A DNA stretch of 64,000 bases, taken from NCBI RefSeq assembly GCF_901709675.1, contig NC_051094.1, positions 14,139,501-14,203,500 of the forward strand. The letters are read 5' to 3'. Below, piece after piece: positions 1 to 11,943 of this stretch (position 1 is its first letter; each line of letters opens with the position of its first letter). A program made the position numbers and the translations under genes. This DNA comes from Syngnathus acus. Taxonomy: Eukaryota; Chordata; Actinopteri; Syngnathiformes; Syngnathidae. A model generated the notes under the pieces. The model was not told the origin of the DNA. It did not search any database and saw only the letters and a program-made list of their open reading frames with translations.

Positions 1-59
1 CTAGATGTGTCTCTGGCCTTGGTCCTGATCCAAGCTGATCTGGAGGTTAGACCACACCC

Positions 60-61
<2 letters not shown>

Positions 62-150
<89 letters not shown>
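62..150. repeat. (CA)n microsatellite
   Basis: An almost uninterrupted CA dinucleotide run of about 88 bp. Long open frames crossing it on both strands (His-Thr or Cys-Val repeats) are composition artefacts. Confidence 0.98.
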
Positions 151-153
<3 letters not shown>

Positions 154-1697
154 GCACCCACTCACTGCCTGCAGCCTAGCCACTTTTTTGCAATATAAAG
201 AAGGTTTTCTGACATAAATTCACTGTACATAACTTTTGGGAAACATTTCCAAAATACCATACTTGGATTCTGAATTCTGCCACCATCCAACTTTTTAACA
301 TTTGTATATTTTATCCTATACAAATGTTATCCACTGGGAGGTATCTAATTATTGTTGCTCCATATCCCCTAAATAATCTTCACACTCATACAGTCAACAT
401 GTTGGAGTATTTTTACTTCGATGTTGGATACATGCATTTGAGAGGCTTTTGATATAATGTGGCCATTATATGAACAGACATTTAAGTTAAGATTTATAAT
501 AGAAGAATTGTAAAATACAGCAACGGTTATAACAACCAGACAGTATGCAGGGTTGTTCCTCGGCTCTTTGCAGTGTGTGCTGGTGACACAAACGCCAGCT
601 GAAGAGGTGGGGCGGTGAATGGGTTGACAGTGACTCAGCAGGATGTGAAAAGTAACTGTTGGCTGCTACTATCATCCTCTTACAAGCACATCCTCCATGC
701 TTCTTATATAGTTTCTCATGAACATGGTCATGAGACACCACACTTATTGGATTACATTCACTCAACTCTAGCAAAGCATATGAAAACAAACCAGAGGACA
801 TACAATGGCCAATTCTAGAAAACAGGTGAGCTGTGACATTTACAATATCAATATGTCGCATAGAACATGTATTTTTTTAACTTGACTTCCAATTTGATGA
901 AATAATAATAATAATAATAATCCTCATCATTTAACATATGAGATTGGTCAGCCAAGGTGTTCTCTAATTAGCATTGCGGATGTCTTCAAAGTTGTAAGCA
1001 GTCAGTCGACTGATTTAAGGGTTATCATGGTCACTGTGTTGCTTAGTGACATGGTATGCGTTCACAGATGCAAAAAATAAGCATATCAAGGAAACAAATA
1101 TTGTCCCTACTGTAAAACCTGTAGGGCGTTTTGTTATGTTCTGGGGCTGCTTTACTTTATCTGGCATTTCCTCACTTGATTATCCAGACTAAAACCTCTT
1201 GCACTGAGATTGTCATTCCCATAAACTCGAGGGTCATGATGGCTGACACAATTAGTAGTTGGACAGTGTGCAGTATCAAGATAGTTGCGCACAGTTTTCA
1301 ACATGCCACCGTGTGGTTTTGGAAATCTGATCATCACAACGGTAGTCTGAGTATTACAAGAAGAAATGAAACAATGAATAATTACAAAAATAATTTACAA
1401 AAAAAATATTATAAAAATAATTCATGCATCTTTGACTCATGTCTTTGCAGCTCTTCCCTATTTTTGCTGCTCTCATGATGTGCAATGAGGACGATAAACT
1501 AAGATTACTTGACCATTGCGAATTTTGCTCAGCAGTCTTGAATACCGCCACAGGGTGGCAGCAGCGGAATCCCACCGACCATAGGATAGCCTGTAAACAC
1601 CATCGAAGAAGAAGAACGCGAAAGTGGCAAGACAGGCAAGCACACAGCAGAAAAGCTTGAAGGTGACGTGCTGAAATAGCAAGAAATCTCTTCAAAA
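151..1697. other. Intergenic, no gene recognised
   Basis: AT-rich sequence with short scattered open frames that lack domains or splice support. A short (AAT)n run lies near 900-922. The last 100-150 bp before 1698 are presumably promoter and 5' UTR of zinc-finger gene A, but I see no clear TATA box. Confidence 0.5.
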
Positions 1698-3355
1698 ATG
1701 TTGCAGGAAATGTTGAGGGAGCGGCTCATTGCGGCTGCTGATGAAATCTATGGCCTGTTTGAAAAAACCATCGTGTCGTACGAAGAGCAACTCGCTCGTG
1801 CGAGAGAGGAGAACGAGCAGCAACGACGACAAATGGAAGATATTTGCAAGTCTCAAACGACACTGCACAACCAAGGTTTGCTCACTAAACGTCGAGTTCA
1901 CCGCTTTAAACAAACTCCATTTAGTTCTGGTCAAGCAAATCGCCTCATTGACGCCAAATGGATGCTTATTTCTTTGTTTATATGCAATGCACTGCAAATG
2001 CACTAGAAATGTATTTTATATGTAATGGAGTAAAGGCGCATACTATGTTAAACTGCTCTTAAAAAACTCAAAATGAAATGCATATATGAATGAATTTATT
2101 TGTTTCAAATCAAGATCCAAGATTATTTTCATTCTACTTTCTTCATAATAATCCTCCAAACCAATTTTCCACAGCGTTTTTGAAAAATGTTTTCGGAACC
2201 CCCATTTTTTTATTTTTTTACTTGTGTCTTACAGATGTTTGGCAGCTGATTGGTCACGGAGAAGACTTTGCCCCACAACCTTGGTGGGGAAGCTCTTCTC
2301 TGGAGCATCCACAGCCCCATCATGTCAAGGAGGAAAAGGCAGATCCAGAGCCTTCCACCTTCAAGGAGGAAGAGGACAATGCACAGCCCCCACGTTCGAA
2401 AGAAGGAGAAAAGGAACAAGCTGACGTTTCTCTCACTGTTCTAGCTGTGGAGAGCGACAGCAATGACAACGACGTGGCCGAAGGCTCATGGCTTCCTCGT
2501 CATGGTCCAAGTAGAGAGCACCGTGGAGGAGCGCCGGCAGAGCAGCTCATGGCAGCACTGTCACACTGTGACGACATGCAAGCTACAGTTGACACAGACA
2601 GCGAGGGTGAAAAAGAGACGACTCCTGACGAGAAAAATGCTCAAACGGGCGAGAGATCTCGTACTCACAACGAACGTTTCCGCTGCTCCGTTTGTGGTCA
2701 AGGATTTCTTTATGAGAGCACTTTGAAAATACACAAGCTGAAACACACGGGAGAAAAATCATTTTCGTGTTCCCTGTGTGGCGAAAGCTACTCTTACCGG
2801 TACAATTTGAACGTACACATGAAGAAGCACAGGGGAGAAAAAGCATTTAGTTGTCCAGTCTGCGGTAGGTTTTTTAACCAAAAGGAAAATTGGACTGCAC
2901 ACATGCAAACACACAGGGAAGAAAATAATTTGAAATGCTCTGTTTGTGGCCAAATATTCCCTGATGAGGCCATGTTGGAAACACACATGAAAACACACAC
3001 GAGAGAAAAACCTTTCACATGCTCCATTTGTGATAAAGGTTTTTCTTACAAGGGCGATTTGAAAAGGCACACAAGGACACACACAGGAGAAAAACCCTTT
3101 AGCTGCTCAGTTTGTGGCAAAGGTTTTATAACGCGGCCAAATTTGAACGTACACATGTGGAAACACACGGGAGAAAAACCTTTCACTTGTACAATTTGCG
3201 GTGAGAAATTTGCTCAGAAGATCACGTTGATTGCGCACTCAGCAACGCACACGGGACAAAAACCTTTCACGTGCTCAGTTTGTGCTAGAAGCTTTTCGTA
3301 TAAGCACGGTTTGACTGCACACATGCGGAAACACACCGGAGAGATGAGATTGTAG
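1698..3355 (+). CDS. C2H2 zinc-finger protein, 8 fingers (gene A)
   Basis: Predicted nuclear DNA-binding transcription factor with unknown target. Two coding exons: 1698-1875 and 2235-3355. The donor is AAG|GTTTGC; the acceptor is TTACAG|ATG. Phases close to 433 codons including the stop. Exon 1 encodes a charged, helix-prone start (MLQEMLRERL, then a Glu/Arg/Gln-rich stretch), the usual 5' exon type of teleost poly-zinc-finger genes. Exon 2 opens with DVWQLIGH, then an acidic linker with VKEEK and FKEEED motifs resembling SUMO-acceptor sites, then eight tandem C2H2 fingers joined by TGEK-type linkers, from about residue 220 to the end. All eight keep both Cys and both His. Unlike genes B-F it is on the plus strand, has a different first exon and diverged fingers, so it is a separate subfamily. 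No disabling change is seen. The intron is 359 bp. Confidence 0.88.
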
Positions 3356-5162
3356 TTGTTCATTTTGTTGTGAAATAAAAAATGTCTGCAATCGTTGAAA
3401 AATATGATAGTCACTGAAAATGTGAAAATGGATGTCTTGTAAATTTAACAAAGCACAGAGTAGTTACGTAACAAGCCTGGCAGATTTCAGCCCGCTTAAC
3501 AGTCGGTCAGATACGACTTCTTTCCTACGCCTGCAAAACACTACGTGCTTGAGCTGCGCAAATACTATATTCCCTTAAAGCCTCCGGTGGTTGCAACATA
3601 TCCCTGTTGACTGTAAATTAACAGCAACAGTTTAGCTGTTGGAACACAGCATTTGATTTTGGCCAAACGCCATTTCGATTCTAAAGGAAACCTTTTTCGA
3701 TACCATGGTGAAAAAAAATCCACCAATTCACTTCTTTTATTTAAATGTTCAAAAATCAACTATTGCAATACACTTGAGTGCAAAATAATACATACTAATG
3801 CAATACATACCAAATACATTAAACTATACCTTATGCAAACTGAGAATTGTAAACATTCAAATATTTAACACAATTTTAAAATGCCACCTGGGAATTGTAA
3901 ACATTCAACTATTTCAAGCACAATATTTAAGTGCAAACTGCAAAATTAAATAAAAATACATCCTCAACCACACATTTTAAGAACATGTTTTGAACACGGC
4001 ATTATTAAAAGAAAAAAAAAACGGAAATATTTTGAGTAGAATTCTGAATTATTTCCTCCAAAGCCTCTGTCATGTTTTCTCCTGTGTGGTCTGAGTGGAA
4101 TCCAGCACACCCAAGACACAAGCTCTTCATTTCCCAGCACTGGCTTGTTAATTGCACGGTTACTGCCATGTAAGACTCTGATGCCCTACTTGTGCATAAG
4201 TCTGTGGTGCATGAATAGTGTGGTTTTATTTCCAAATTTTCAATGATTATTTGCTTTGTGGCAGCATAATAAAATCTGATATTTCAGAGAATTGTGACAG
4301 TATATCATACCTTAATTGTTGAAAGCCAGGTTTCTCCACGGTATGCATGGACCAGGTTCCCATCTATACCGTGGTGAGTTAGTTGGTTACTCTGCAACCT
4401 GCAATCTGTTCAACTTTTTTGCCTCTACTGACTTTGACATGTTTTCTCTGATGTTCAATTAAAGTGGGTACAGTTGGGCGGAAGGATTTGGTTTGTTGTT
4501 CTTTTGGGGCAGCTTCATTCTGCATCTTCAAGAAAAAAATAATAAAAAGTACGATTATTTTCACCAAAGGAGGGAGTGCACCGTTTCTAGGGGTATTGTA
4601 AAACCAGGACGATGCGTGCTTAGCTTAAACCCAGCGCGGTTTTGTTGTCGTCGCTTTACTTCCTGCTACGTATAGATGATGTCATTTGATGTCCCGGACG
4701 CCCTCTAGCGAAGGACCGTGGGATGTTTAATGGTTTATTTTTTTTTGTCACTCATACATACATTCACACCGTCACTCACACACATTCACGTCGTCACCTG
4801 TGGGAATTGAACTTACAGCATTGACACACAAGCCAAGCTTCACAAAAAAAGTTAAGCTTGTGAGGTTTCATACGCACACTGGCGGCCAAAGCCTTCATGG
4901 TCAGAATTAGGTCTGGTATTTGATCTGTTTGATTATTTTGAAATTAATGCCGTGGTATCAAATGTACTACTTTGAAATTAATGCCGTGGTATCAGATGTA
5001 CTACTGATATGCTGTTTATAATACTTACCTTACTTGTGTCGTAAAATGTTGGGAAATACTCACATCTCCATTTCTTGAGGTGTATCTGTTGTCTCGTGTA
5101 TCGAAGAAAGAGTGTGTTGGAGACAAAAGAAGCTTTTCTTTTAGGCTCTTCTTAGCCGCTTT
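3356..5162. other. Intergenic with repeat fragments
   Basis: No supported gene. A minus-strand open frame at 4379-4567 contains LIEHQRKH, a half zinc-finger-like piece without the Cys pair. At about 4615-4735 there is a copy of the distal promoter segment found upstream of genes D-F (GCGCGGTTTTGTTGTCG ... CTCTAGCGAAGGACCGTGGG), so this is debris of the zinc-finger repeat unit. A 34-bp direct tandem repeat occupies 4937-5004. The 3' UTR of gene A would lie just after 3355; AATAAA occurs at 3374-3379 inside GAAATAAAAAA. Confidence 0.55.
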
Positions 5163-5814
5163 TATTCGGGACAATGAATCCTCTACTCTCTCGAGGTTGT
5201 CTTTTAACTCTCATAGGCACACTTGCCCCCCTCCCCATATCACATGACGCGTGGCATCATTCGTCATCGTTTATCATTTTATATAATTCCATATGATCCA
5301 ATACTTCTCCACGATTCCACATTGTTCAATGTCATAATTCACTCATTTTATTTTATGATTCCAAGGCATTCCCCATACTTTCATATTGTGTCATTCAGCA
5401 TTTCTACACAAATTGCTTCATGTATTTTTACTGCAAAATGAAAAGAATTGGCCTCACTTTTGGAGGAGAGTTGAAATCATTGTGCAGCTCAGCTTTCTAT
5501 TTCTCCCTGTAGTTGTCTCATTTCGCTTCGGATATGGTGTGTCAAGCCTTTTTGATTGGTTAGCTATTTCTGGTACAGAGAGCAGGGCTGAATCGCCACA
5601 CAAGCGCAAGAAGAAGAAAAAAGTGTCTTGCTTGCTTCTTATTGTTTTTCTTAACAAGTCTTGACAAATATTGGGGCAAAATCCTAAACATGATCATGAA
5701 AAGCTGAACAAAACTAAACCCTAAACACTGATAAAAACTAAGCAACTTGCCCTGAATAAAAATTAAATGCATTTACTGTTAAAAACCACATCTAAAAACA
5801 AGATTAACAACAAG

Positions 5815-6231
5815 TGTTAGGGTGGTGCTCACTCGAACTTATTTTGCAAGAACCACACGGGAGACAAGTAAGTCCTTTTAGACACCTGCAGGTGGAGAGT
5901 CCATTCGTCGCTGTGCGTACAGCGATGATCGAATGAGGTCTGACTCTGGCCTCATGCAGGAGCATTTTTATTGAGAGAAACAGAGTGGGGGTGAGAGTGG
6001 ACAGGATGGGGTTGAAGCCCCTGGCCTGCTGATCAAAGCATAGCAGGCGGTCTTTTACGACGTTGTGTAGACAAAGCAACACTGGTCGCTTCCTCTGTAG
6101 CTAGTCAATCAGTTCAAAAGATCTTAGCACTTTGTTCTACTACTTTTGTTAAGACAGGACAAGCTAGGTAAATTATTACAGGTTACATTCCAACATAATC
6201 ATACGATGAAGATAATCTGTAAACCCTAACA
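5815..6231 (-). mobile_element. Solo LTR of a retrotransposon
   Basis: A 417-bp segment begins TGTTAGGG and ends CCCTAACA (TG...CA with short inverted ends). It is flanked by a 5-bp direct repeat ACAAG at 5810-5814 and 6232-6236. AATAAA read on the minus strand suggests minus orientation. No internal retroviral or retrotransposon coding sequence is adjacent, so it is a solo LTR left by recombination. The same insertion is at 19938-20353, and an independent one is at 38460-38849. Confidence 0.8.
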
Positions 6232-6360
6232 ACAAGTATAATGGAAACTAGAAAACTCGGGATGATAATAATGTGATAATAATTATCGCGAGGCCAGTTA
6301 ACTATATATCATCGTGGATGCAAAAACTCACAAAGTCTGCTCAAATAGAAGGTGAAATCT

Positions 6361-7693
6361 TCACAGATCCTTGCTCATCTCCTCAGCACACTCAGAATTT
6401 GCAATAGAGACTCTTTGACAAGTGAGTGAGCAGGAAATAGAGCTTACCCTGTGTCTGAATTTTTGGCCACACACTGAGCATGAAAAAGGTTTCTCGCCAG
6501 TGTGGATTCTTGTGTGTCTTTTTAAGCTTCCCTTTTGACTGAATTTCTGGCCACAAACTGAGCATGAAAAAGGTTTTTCGCCACTATGGATTCTTGTGTG
6601 CGTTTTTAAGGTTCCCTTCTCTGAGAATTTCTGGCCACAAACTGAGCATGAAAAAGGTTTCTCACCAGTGTGGGTTCTTGTGTGCCTATTTAAATGTCCC
6701 TTCTCAGAGAATGTTTGGCCACAAACTGAGCATGAAAAAGGTTTCTCGCCAGTGTGGGTTCTTGTATGACATGTTAGACTTTCCTTCCGAGAGAATTTTC
6801 CCCCACAAATTGAGCAGGAAAAAGGTTTCTCACCAGTGTGGATTCTTGTGTGTGCATTTAAATGTCCCCTGTGACCGAATGTTTGGCCACAAACTGAGCA
6901 GGAAAGGTTTTTCTCTCTTGTGTGCATTTTCATGTGTTGTTTCAAAACACTGTTATTAGCACAACATTTCCCACACTGAGAACATTGCCTGTGTTTGTTT
7001 TGAGACTCATCATCATCAGCAGCAGCAGCAGGATCATGTGACGACACGTCATCACTATCTGATGGTGGAGCTGCTTGTGATCCTCCACAGTGGTCTCCAT
7101 CACCTTCTCTGGTCATTGGTTGACTTGAGCTGCAGCTTGGAGGCTCCGCCCCTTTGCTCACCTCCTGTTGACCCTCATCTAAACTCTTCACAGGAACACC
7201 AGTCAATGGCATCTTGCAGGTATCCTCCTCATCCTCCTCCTCTTTAATGTTGCAGGACTCCTCTCCCTCCTCTTTACTACAAGGCCGCTCAGGCTCTTCC
7301 TCCTCTTTTATGGTGCAAAGAAACTTCTGCTCCATTTGTTCATTGAAGTGATGGACATCTTTGCCCACATCTTCCTCTTTAATGCAAGTGCGCTCCGGGT
7401 GCTTAGGACGAATAGCTTCACTGATGCCTGCAAGACAAGACAAACACATATGAAAGTTACAGTTGAAGCGAAACTGGTCAAATCTATACAAGGACTTTTT
7501 TAATCTGCCCATCACACATGATTTTGATCGAATTCTACTAAAAATAAACACTGGGAGAGGATTCATAATAAAAACTAGACGTGTACTAACCTGCTCTGCG
7601 CAACACAACATAAGGCTGCAGCCAAAGATGTTCTTGTTGTGGACGACTACGGTCCTTTTCCTCCACGTACTTTGCGGTGGTCCTTGCAGACAT
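6361..7693 (-). CDS. C2H2 zinc-finger protein (gene B), 6 intact fingers
   Basis: Coding exons 7591-7693 (103 nt, MSARTTAKYVEEKDRS...) and 6361-7427 give 389 residues. The donor is GCAG|GTTAGTAC, the acceptor TTGCAG|GCATC, and a further acceptor GATTGCAG lies 7 bp before the ATG, implying an upstream non-coding exon. I prefer this start over the longer open frame that reads through the intron, because paralogs C-F conserve both splice sites. The acidic N-terminal half has three IKEE motifs (SUMO-type consensus), then one divergent finger (CSQCGKCC...) and five TGEK-linked fingers. A seventh finger begins (FSCSVCGQKFRHR) but loses its histidines and runs into a tail SCSLTCQRVS... ending at TGA. 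Paralog comparison shows the tail is former 3' UTR joined by a deletion of about 31 bp. No D/E/F-type promoter is found upstream; transposons occupy the space. Confidence 0.82.
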
Positions 7694-7836
7694 TTTCACA
7701 CTGCAATCACAGCACATTTAATAATGTTTGGCGAACAAAGGTGTATTTTTGGACAGCGGTGAGCGAGCTATTTGTTGAAGTAATTGAATATAGGTTATCC
7801 CTTATTCACGCAATAGTATTTTGTGTTGTGCTAGAT

Positions 7837-8654
7837 CAGTGGTTCCCAAACTTTTGCAGGCTGGCGCCCCCTTTGGCTCCCCAGTGAATTCCTAGCGCCC
7901 CCCCCCCCCCCCAAGGACCGGCATTTATATAAATAAATAATACATTTATATAAATAAATAAATAATACATTTATAATATCATTACCATTACGTTGAATTA
8001 GTGGGAGCACTGAGTTTGTTTCTCAGAAACGAGCCGGTCCCATCTAGACGTAATCGGAGACAATGACACCCGAAGTGATTTAAGGTTTGTCTTTTATTGC
8101 AGGATGCTTGGTCTCCATGTGTTGAAGCAGTTTTGAATGCTTCACTGCCTGGTTAGTTAGCCTGTCGCCACATATTAGCTTTGCGGGCTCGACTGGGGAA
8201 ACATGTCACGTGACCGGGACGAGTGTCTTGACCTGAATTAATTGATCGTCGATAAAAAAAAAATTCTGTGCGGCTTGGCGGCCCGGTACCAAGTGACCCA
8301 CGGACCGGTACCGGTCCGCGGCCCGGTGGTTGGGGACCACTGCCCTAACCAGCTCAACACAACACAACACGGCGCGTTCTGGCGAGTCCCCAATTTCATG
8401 TTGACTTGAACTCAAGATGATGTTGACCGCCAGAATGCGGTTTTTATTATAAGATAAAATTCAGAACATTACAAGCTTGAAATTACAAACCTGAGCTTTT
8501 GCTTTTGTAGTCTATGCTGTCGGATCTGACTGGGCCAGAGCGGCGTGTTGTGTACAAATCGACTGCCGCCCCCCTACCGCCCCCCTACCGCCCCTTTCTT
8601 CCTCACCGCCCCCCCAGATCAGGGGGGCGGTACCGCCCACTTTGGGAACCACTG
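7837..8654. mobile_element. hAT-type non-autonomous DNA transposon
   Basis: This 818-bp element has terminal inverted repeats CAGTGGTTCCCAAA / TTTGGGAACCACTG and a perfect 8-bp target duplication TGCTAGAT (7829-7836 and 8655-8662). The duplicate locus near 21995-22010 keeps the unoccupied site (GTTGTGCTAGATGGTTTGG), so the insertion postdates the B/C block duplication. Its middle (about 8030-8345) contains a second hAT end, ACCGGTCCGCGGCCCGGTGG followed by TTGGGGACCACTG, suggesting nesting. No intact transposase is seen. Confidence 0.93.
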
Positions 8655-8764
8655 TGCTAGATGGTTTGGCAAGAAAATAAACTTAGCAAAAGACAGTCTA
8701 GTTGCATTGTTCCAAAACACCTATGTACCAAGGAATTTCTAACAAAATGAAAATAGGAGGCATA

Positions 8765-11669
8765 CAGGACTGTCTCAGAAAATTAGAATATTGTGATAAA
8801 GTTCTTTATTTTCTGTAATGCAATTAAGAAAACCAAAATGTCATACATTCTGGATTCATTACAAATCAACTGAAATATTGCAAGCATTATTTTAATATTG
8901 CTGATTATGGCATACAGCTTAAGAAAACTCAAATATCCCATCTCAAAATATTAGAATATGTCCTCAGACCAAGTAAAAATAAAAACATTTATAACCGCTA
9001 AACAAAATCAAACATTTAAAAATGTCCATCAATGCACTCAGTACTTGGTTGGCAGTCCTTTTGCACGGATTACTGCATCAATGCGGCGTGGCATGGAGGC
9101 AATTAGCCTTTGGCATTGCTGAGGTGTTATGGATGCCCAGGATGCTTCAATAGCAGCCTTTTGCTCATTTGCATTGTTGGGTCTGGTGTCTTTGAGCTTC
9201 TTCGTCCCAATACCTCACAAGTTCTCTATGGGGTTCAGGTTAGGGTAATTGGCAGGCCAATCGAGGACAGTAATGCTACTGTCAGTACAGCATTTGCTGG
9301 TGGTTTTGGCACTGTAGGCAGGTGCCAGATCATGCTGGAAAATGAAATCATCATCTCCATAGAGCTTTTCAGCCGACGGAAACATGTAGTACTCTAAAAT
9401 CTCTGCATTTACTTGAGACTTGATGAAACACAGTGGACCACCACCAGCAGTTGACATGGCTCCCCAAACCATCGCCGACTGTAGAAACTTTACATTGGAT
9501 TTCAAGCAACTTGGCTTTTGCTCCTCTCCAGCCTTTCTCCAGACTCTGGCGCCTTGATTTCCGAATAAAATACAAAACTTGCTTTCGTCTGAAAAGAGGA
9601 CTTTGGACCACTCTGCAACTGTCTACTGCTTCTTTTCGATAGCCCATGTCAGACATTTCAGAAGTGGCTTGACCATGGGAATACGGTGTCAAACGTGCAC
9701 CTTTTTATCAAAGTGACCGGCTTCCCATTAAAGGGTTCGACAAGCCGGGGTGAAGGGACTCGTCCGTCTCTGACCACTCGAGTTAAATTAATTCTAATAG
9801 AATCAATATCATCTCTTTATGACGCCAATCCCTCTCAAGTCAAACCACGCACGTGCCGAGTAACTCAATTCGAGGCAAGTCGTCAGAATAACCGCGCCAT
9901 AATGATGGCTCCCTTCGGTTGTTTGATGCTTTTGTTATGTGACGGATATTTTTAGATGTCTTTGTCTTTGTTAATTTACTAGCTTTGCTCAAGATAACTA
10001 GATGTGACAATTCCTGATGTTAAGGATTAAAGCTGTCTTCACTTTAAAAAGAATTGAACGGATTTAAAGAATGACTATGATAGAGAAATAAAGACATTTT
10101 AAAGTTCTAAGTACTGCATAAAAAACCATGCTCAACATAGTTAATACGAAATAATCGATAACCGTATTAAGGATTAAGAAGGGATTTAATGAATAAGCAA
10201 GGAAAATAATTACATGTCGAAAAAACAACAACACTCACCCACTCAGACCAAAAGAGGAGACTAAAGGTCTAAAATCCTATTTGGTTGAACAAGTCGAGTG
10301 ATCGGCTCTCCTTTGTTCCAAAATCCGAATTCTGTTTAAAAAAAAAGGAAAGGTCTGGCCGTGAGGAGCATAGCCAAAAAAGCAAAATTGGCGTCTTCCC
10401 CTTTCTGTGCGTTGCTACGTGTTTGAACAGGTCGTGTCCTCCCAATTGCTAACAATTTATCATCAGATCACCCCTGTGGTAGATTGGATCGAGCACTCAG
10501 TGCTCGACTGTGTTTGTCTGTCTGTATTGGAGGTTCAGTGATCGTGTGGTGAGGTCTGTGTGTAGTCGTGACGGAGCACCCAGTAAAGATTGGCTCGTAC
10601 TGCATCCTTGCCTCCGTGTGTTATTGTTAGAGCAATCAATAAGCAACCCACTATAACCAGCCGAAATACCTCTACATTGTTGAAAGCCGTATGCAACGAA
10701 ATTTCGTTTTGTACACACCTAGTGTTGACAAAATGACAATAAAGTTCTGTCTAAGTCTAAGTCTATAAGTGACAACACTACAACAGTTTATCAGAGCATA
10801 AAGCCACAACAACCCCTATGTCAAGCTTTAACACTATTTCCTCGTGAAATTTCGGAACTACTACTACATGTTTTGGGATAGCCAATGTGCCTGGGCCAAA
10901 TTCAATACCCAATTTTACACCATCTTGTACCACCGTGCCACTTGACAACGGCTATTGTAGCCCATTTCCCGGACACGTCTGTGAACAGTGGCTTTTGATA
11001 CCTGGACTCCAGCTTCAGTCTACTGTTTTTGAAGATTCCCCAAATTCCGGAAGCGACTCTTTTTCACAATGCTGTTAAGGGTGCGGTCATCTCACTTGAA
11101 TGCGCAACGTTCCCTGCCACATTTCCCCCTTCCAACAGACTTTTTGCAGATGTGCTTTGAAACACATGTTAGACACACATGAAAGACAGCTTTAATCCTT
11201 AACATGTTGTACATGTGACAATGACAAATAAAGATCTATTCTATTCTATTCTATTCTAAAACTGCACTCTGTGAACAGCTTGCTCTTTGAGAAATGTCTT
11301 TTTGTGTCTTACCCTCCTGATGGAAGGTGTCAATGATGGTCCTCTGGACAGCAGTCAGACCAGCAGTCTTCCCCATACTTGCAATTTAGTTTACTGAACC
11401 AAGCTGAGTGTTTTTCAAGGCTCAGGAAACCTTGCGGGTGTTTTGAGTTAATTAGACCATTCAAGTGATTAGCTGAATACCCTACTAGTATACTTTTTCA
11501 TGACGTGCTAGTATTTTGAGATAGGATATTTGATTTTTCTTAAGCTGTATGCCACAAACAGCAATATTAAAATAATAAAAGGCTTGCAATAGTTCAGTTG
11601 ATTTGTAATGAATCCAGAATGTATGGCATTTTTGTTTTATTAATTGCATTACAGAAAATAAAGAACTTT
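8765..11669 (-). mobile_element. Tc1/mariner-like transposon, broken and invaded
   Basis: The left end CAGGACTGTCTCAGAAAATT follows a TA target. The cognate right terminal repeat (GCATTACAGAAAATAAAGAACTTTA) is cut off at 11669, where it joins unrelated GCGAAGGAC sequence. Minus-strand transposase remains: 9215-9505 encodes the central and C-terminal DDE region with MVWGAMSTAGGG, FQHDLAPAYSAKTT and DWPANYPNLNPIENL. N-terminal HTH remnants lie at about 10890-11160, with stops. About 1.1 kb of other sequence (9700-10890) interrupts the transposase. Paralogous flanks of genes E and F (near 31999 and 38910) read GCATAAATCATG and lack the element, so it entered the B/C lineage only. Confidence 0.85.
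9700..10890. mobile_element. Insertion inside Tc1 element, class uncertain
   Basis: This sequence interrupts the Tc1 transposase reading. It contains a repeat present three times in the window (here, at about 12095, and at about 23037). Its right part ends in a LINE-like 3' terminus: AAATGACAATAAAGTTCTG followed by a (TCTAAG)n tail near 10733-10765. The left part resembles a long terminal repeat in composition, but I could not define TG...CA ends or a target duplication. Short open frames here (9686-9955) are repeated with the element and are not genes. Confidence 0.5.
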
Positions 11670-11943
11670 AGCGAAGGACAATTAATGGTTTATTTTTTTT
11701 GTCACTCGTACATACACACCATTACTTACACACATTCACGCCGTCACATGTGGGAATCGAACTTACAGCGTCGATACACAAGCCAAGCAAGTGCACCCCG
11801 ACACCATCAGCCACTCCCGGTTTAATGCTGCTGTTGCCCAGCAAACAAACCAACAATGCGAGCAAAGTAATTTTGTCCACGCTCTCCACATGATTCCACA
11901 TTGTTCAATGTCATTCCGTACAATTCACTCTCATTTTATTTCC

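Larger units (their letters stand above)
5163..10428. repeat. Segmental duplication, copy 1 (contains gene B)
   Basis: This block is repeated at 19288-23777 with only scattered mismatches. It starts at ATTCGGGACAATGAATCC and ends at GCTACGTGTTTGAAC, and carries the spacer, the solo LTR, zinc-finger gene B/C and the left part of a Tc1 element. Relative to the other copy it has an extra 818-bp hAT element (7837-8654) and lacks one zinc finger. Block lengths agree once these are subtracted (about 4.4 kb each). Confidence 0.9.

Noticed and set aside
4379-4567. Small minus-strand frame with LIEHQRKH, possible zinc-finger gene
   Set aside because: No Cys pair and no second finger; only a chance or badly decayed resemblance.
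6361-7611. Gene B read as one exon starting MLCCAEQVSTRL
   Set aside because: This reads through an intron. The conserved 103-nt exon with ATG at 7693 and its GT donor, shared by five paralogs, is better supported.
9686-9955. Open frame repeated almost identically at 12079-12348
   Set aside because: The near-identity comes from tandem duplication of transposon sequence. No domain, start context or splice support.
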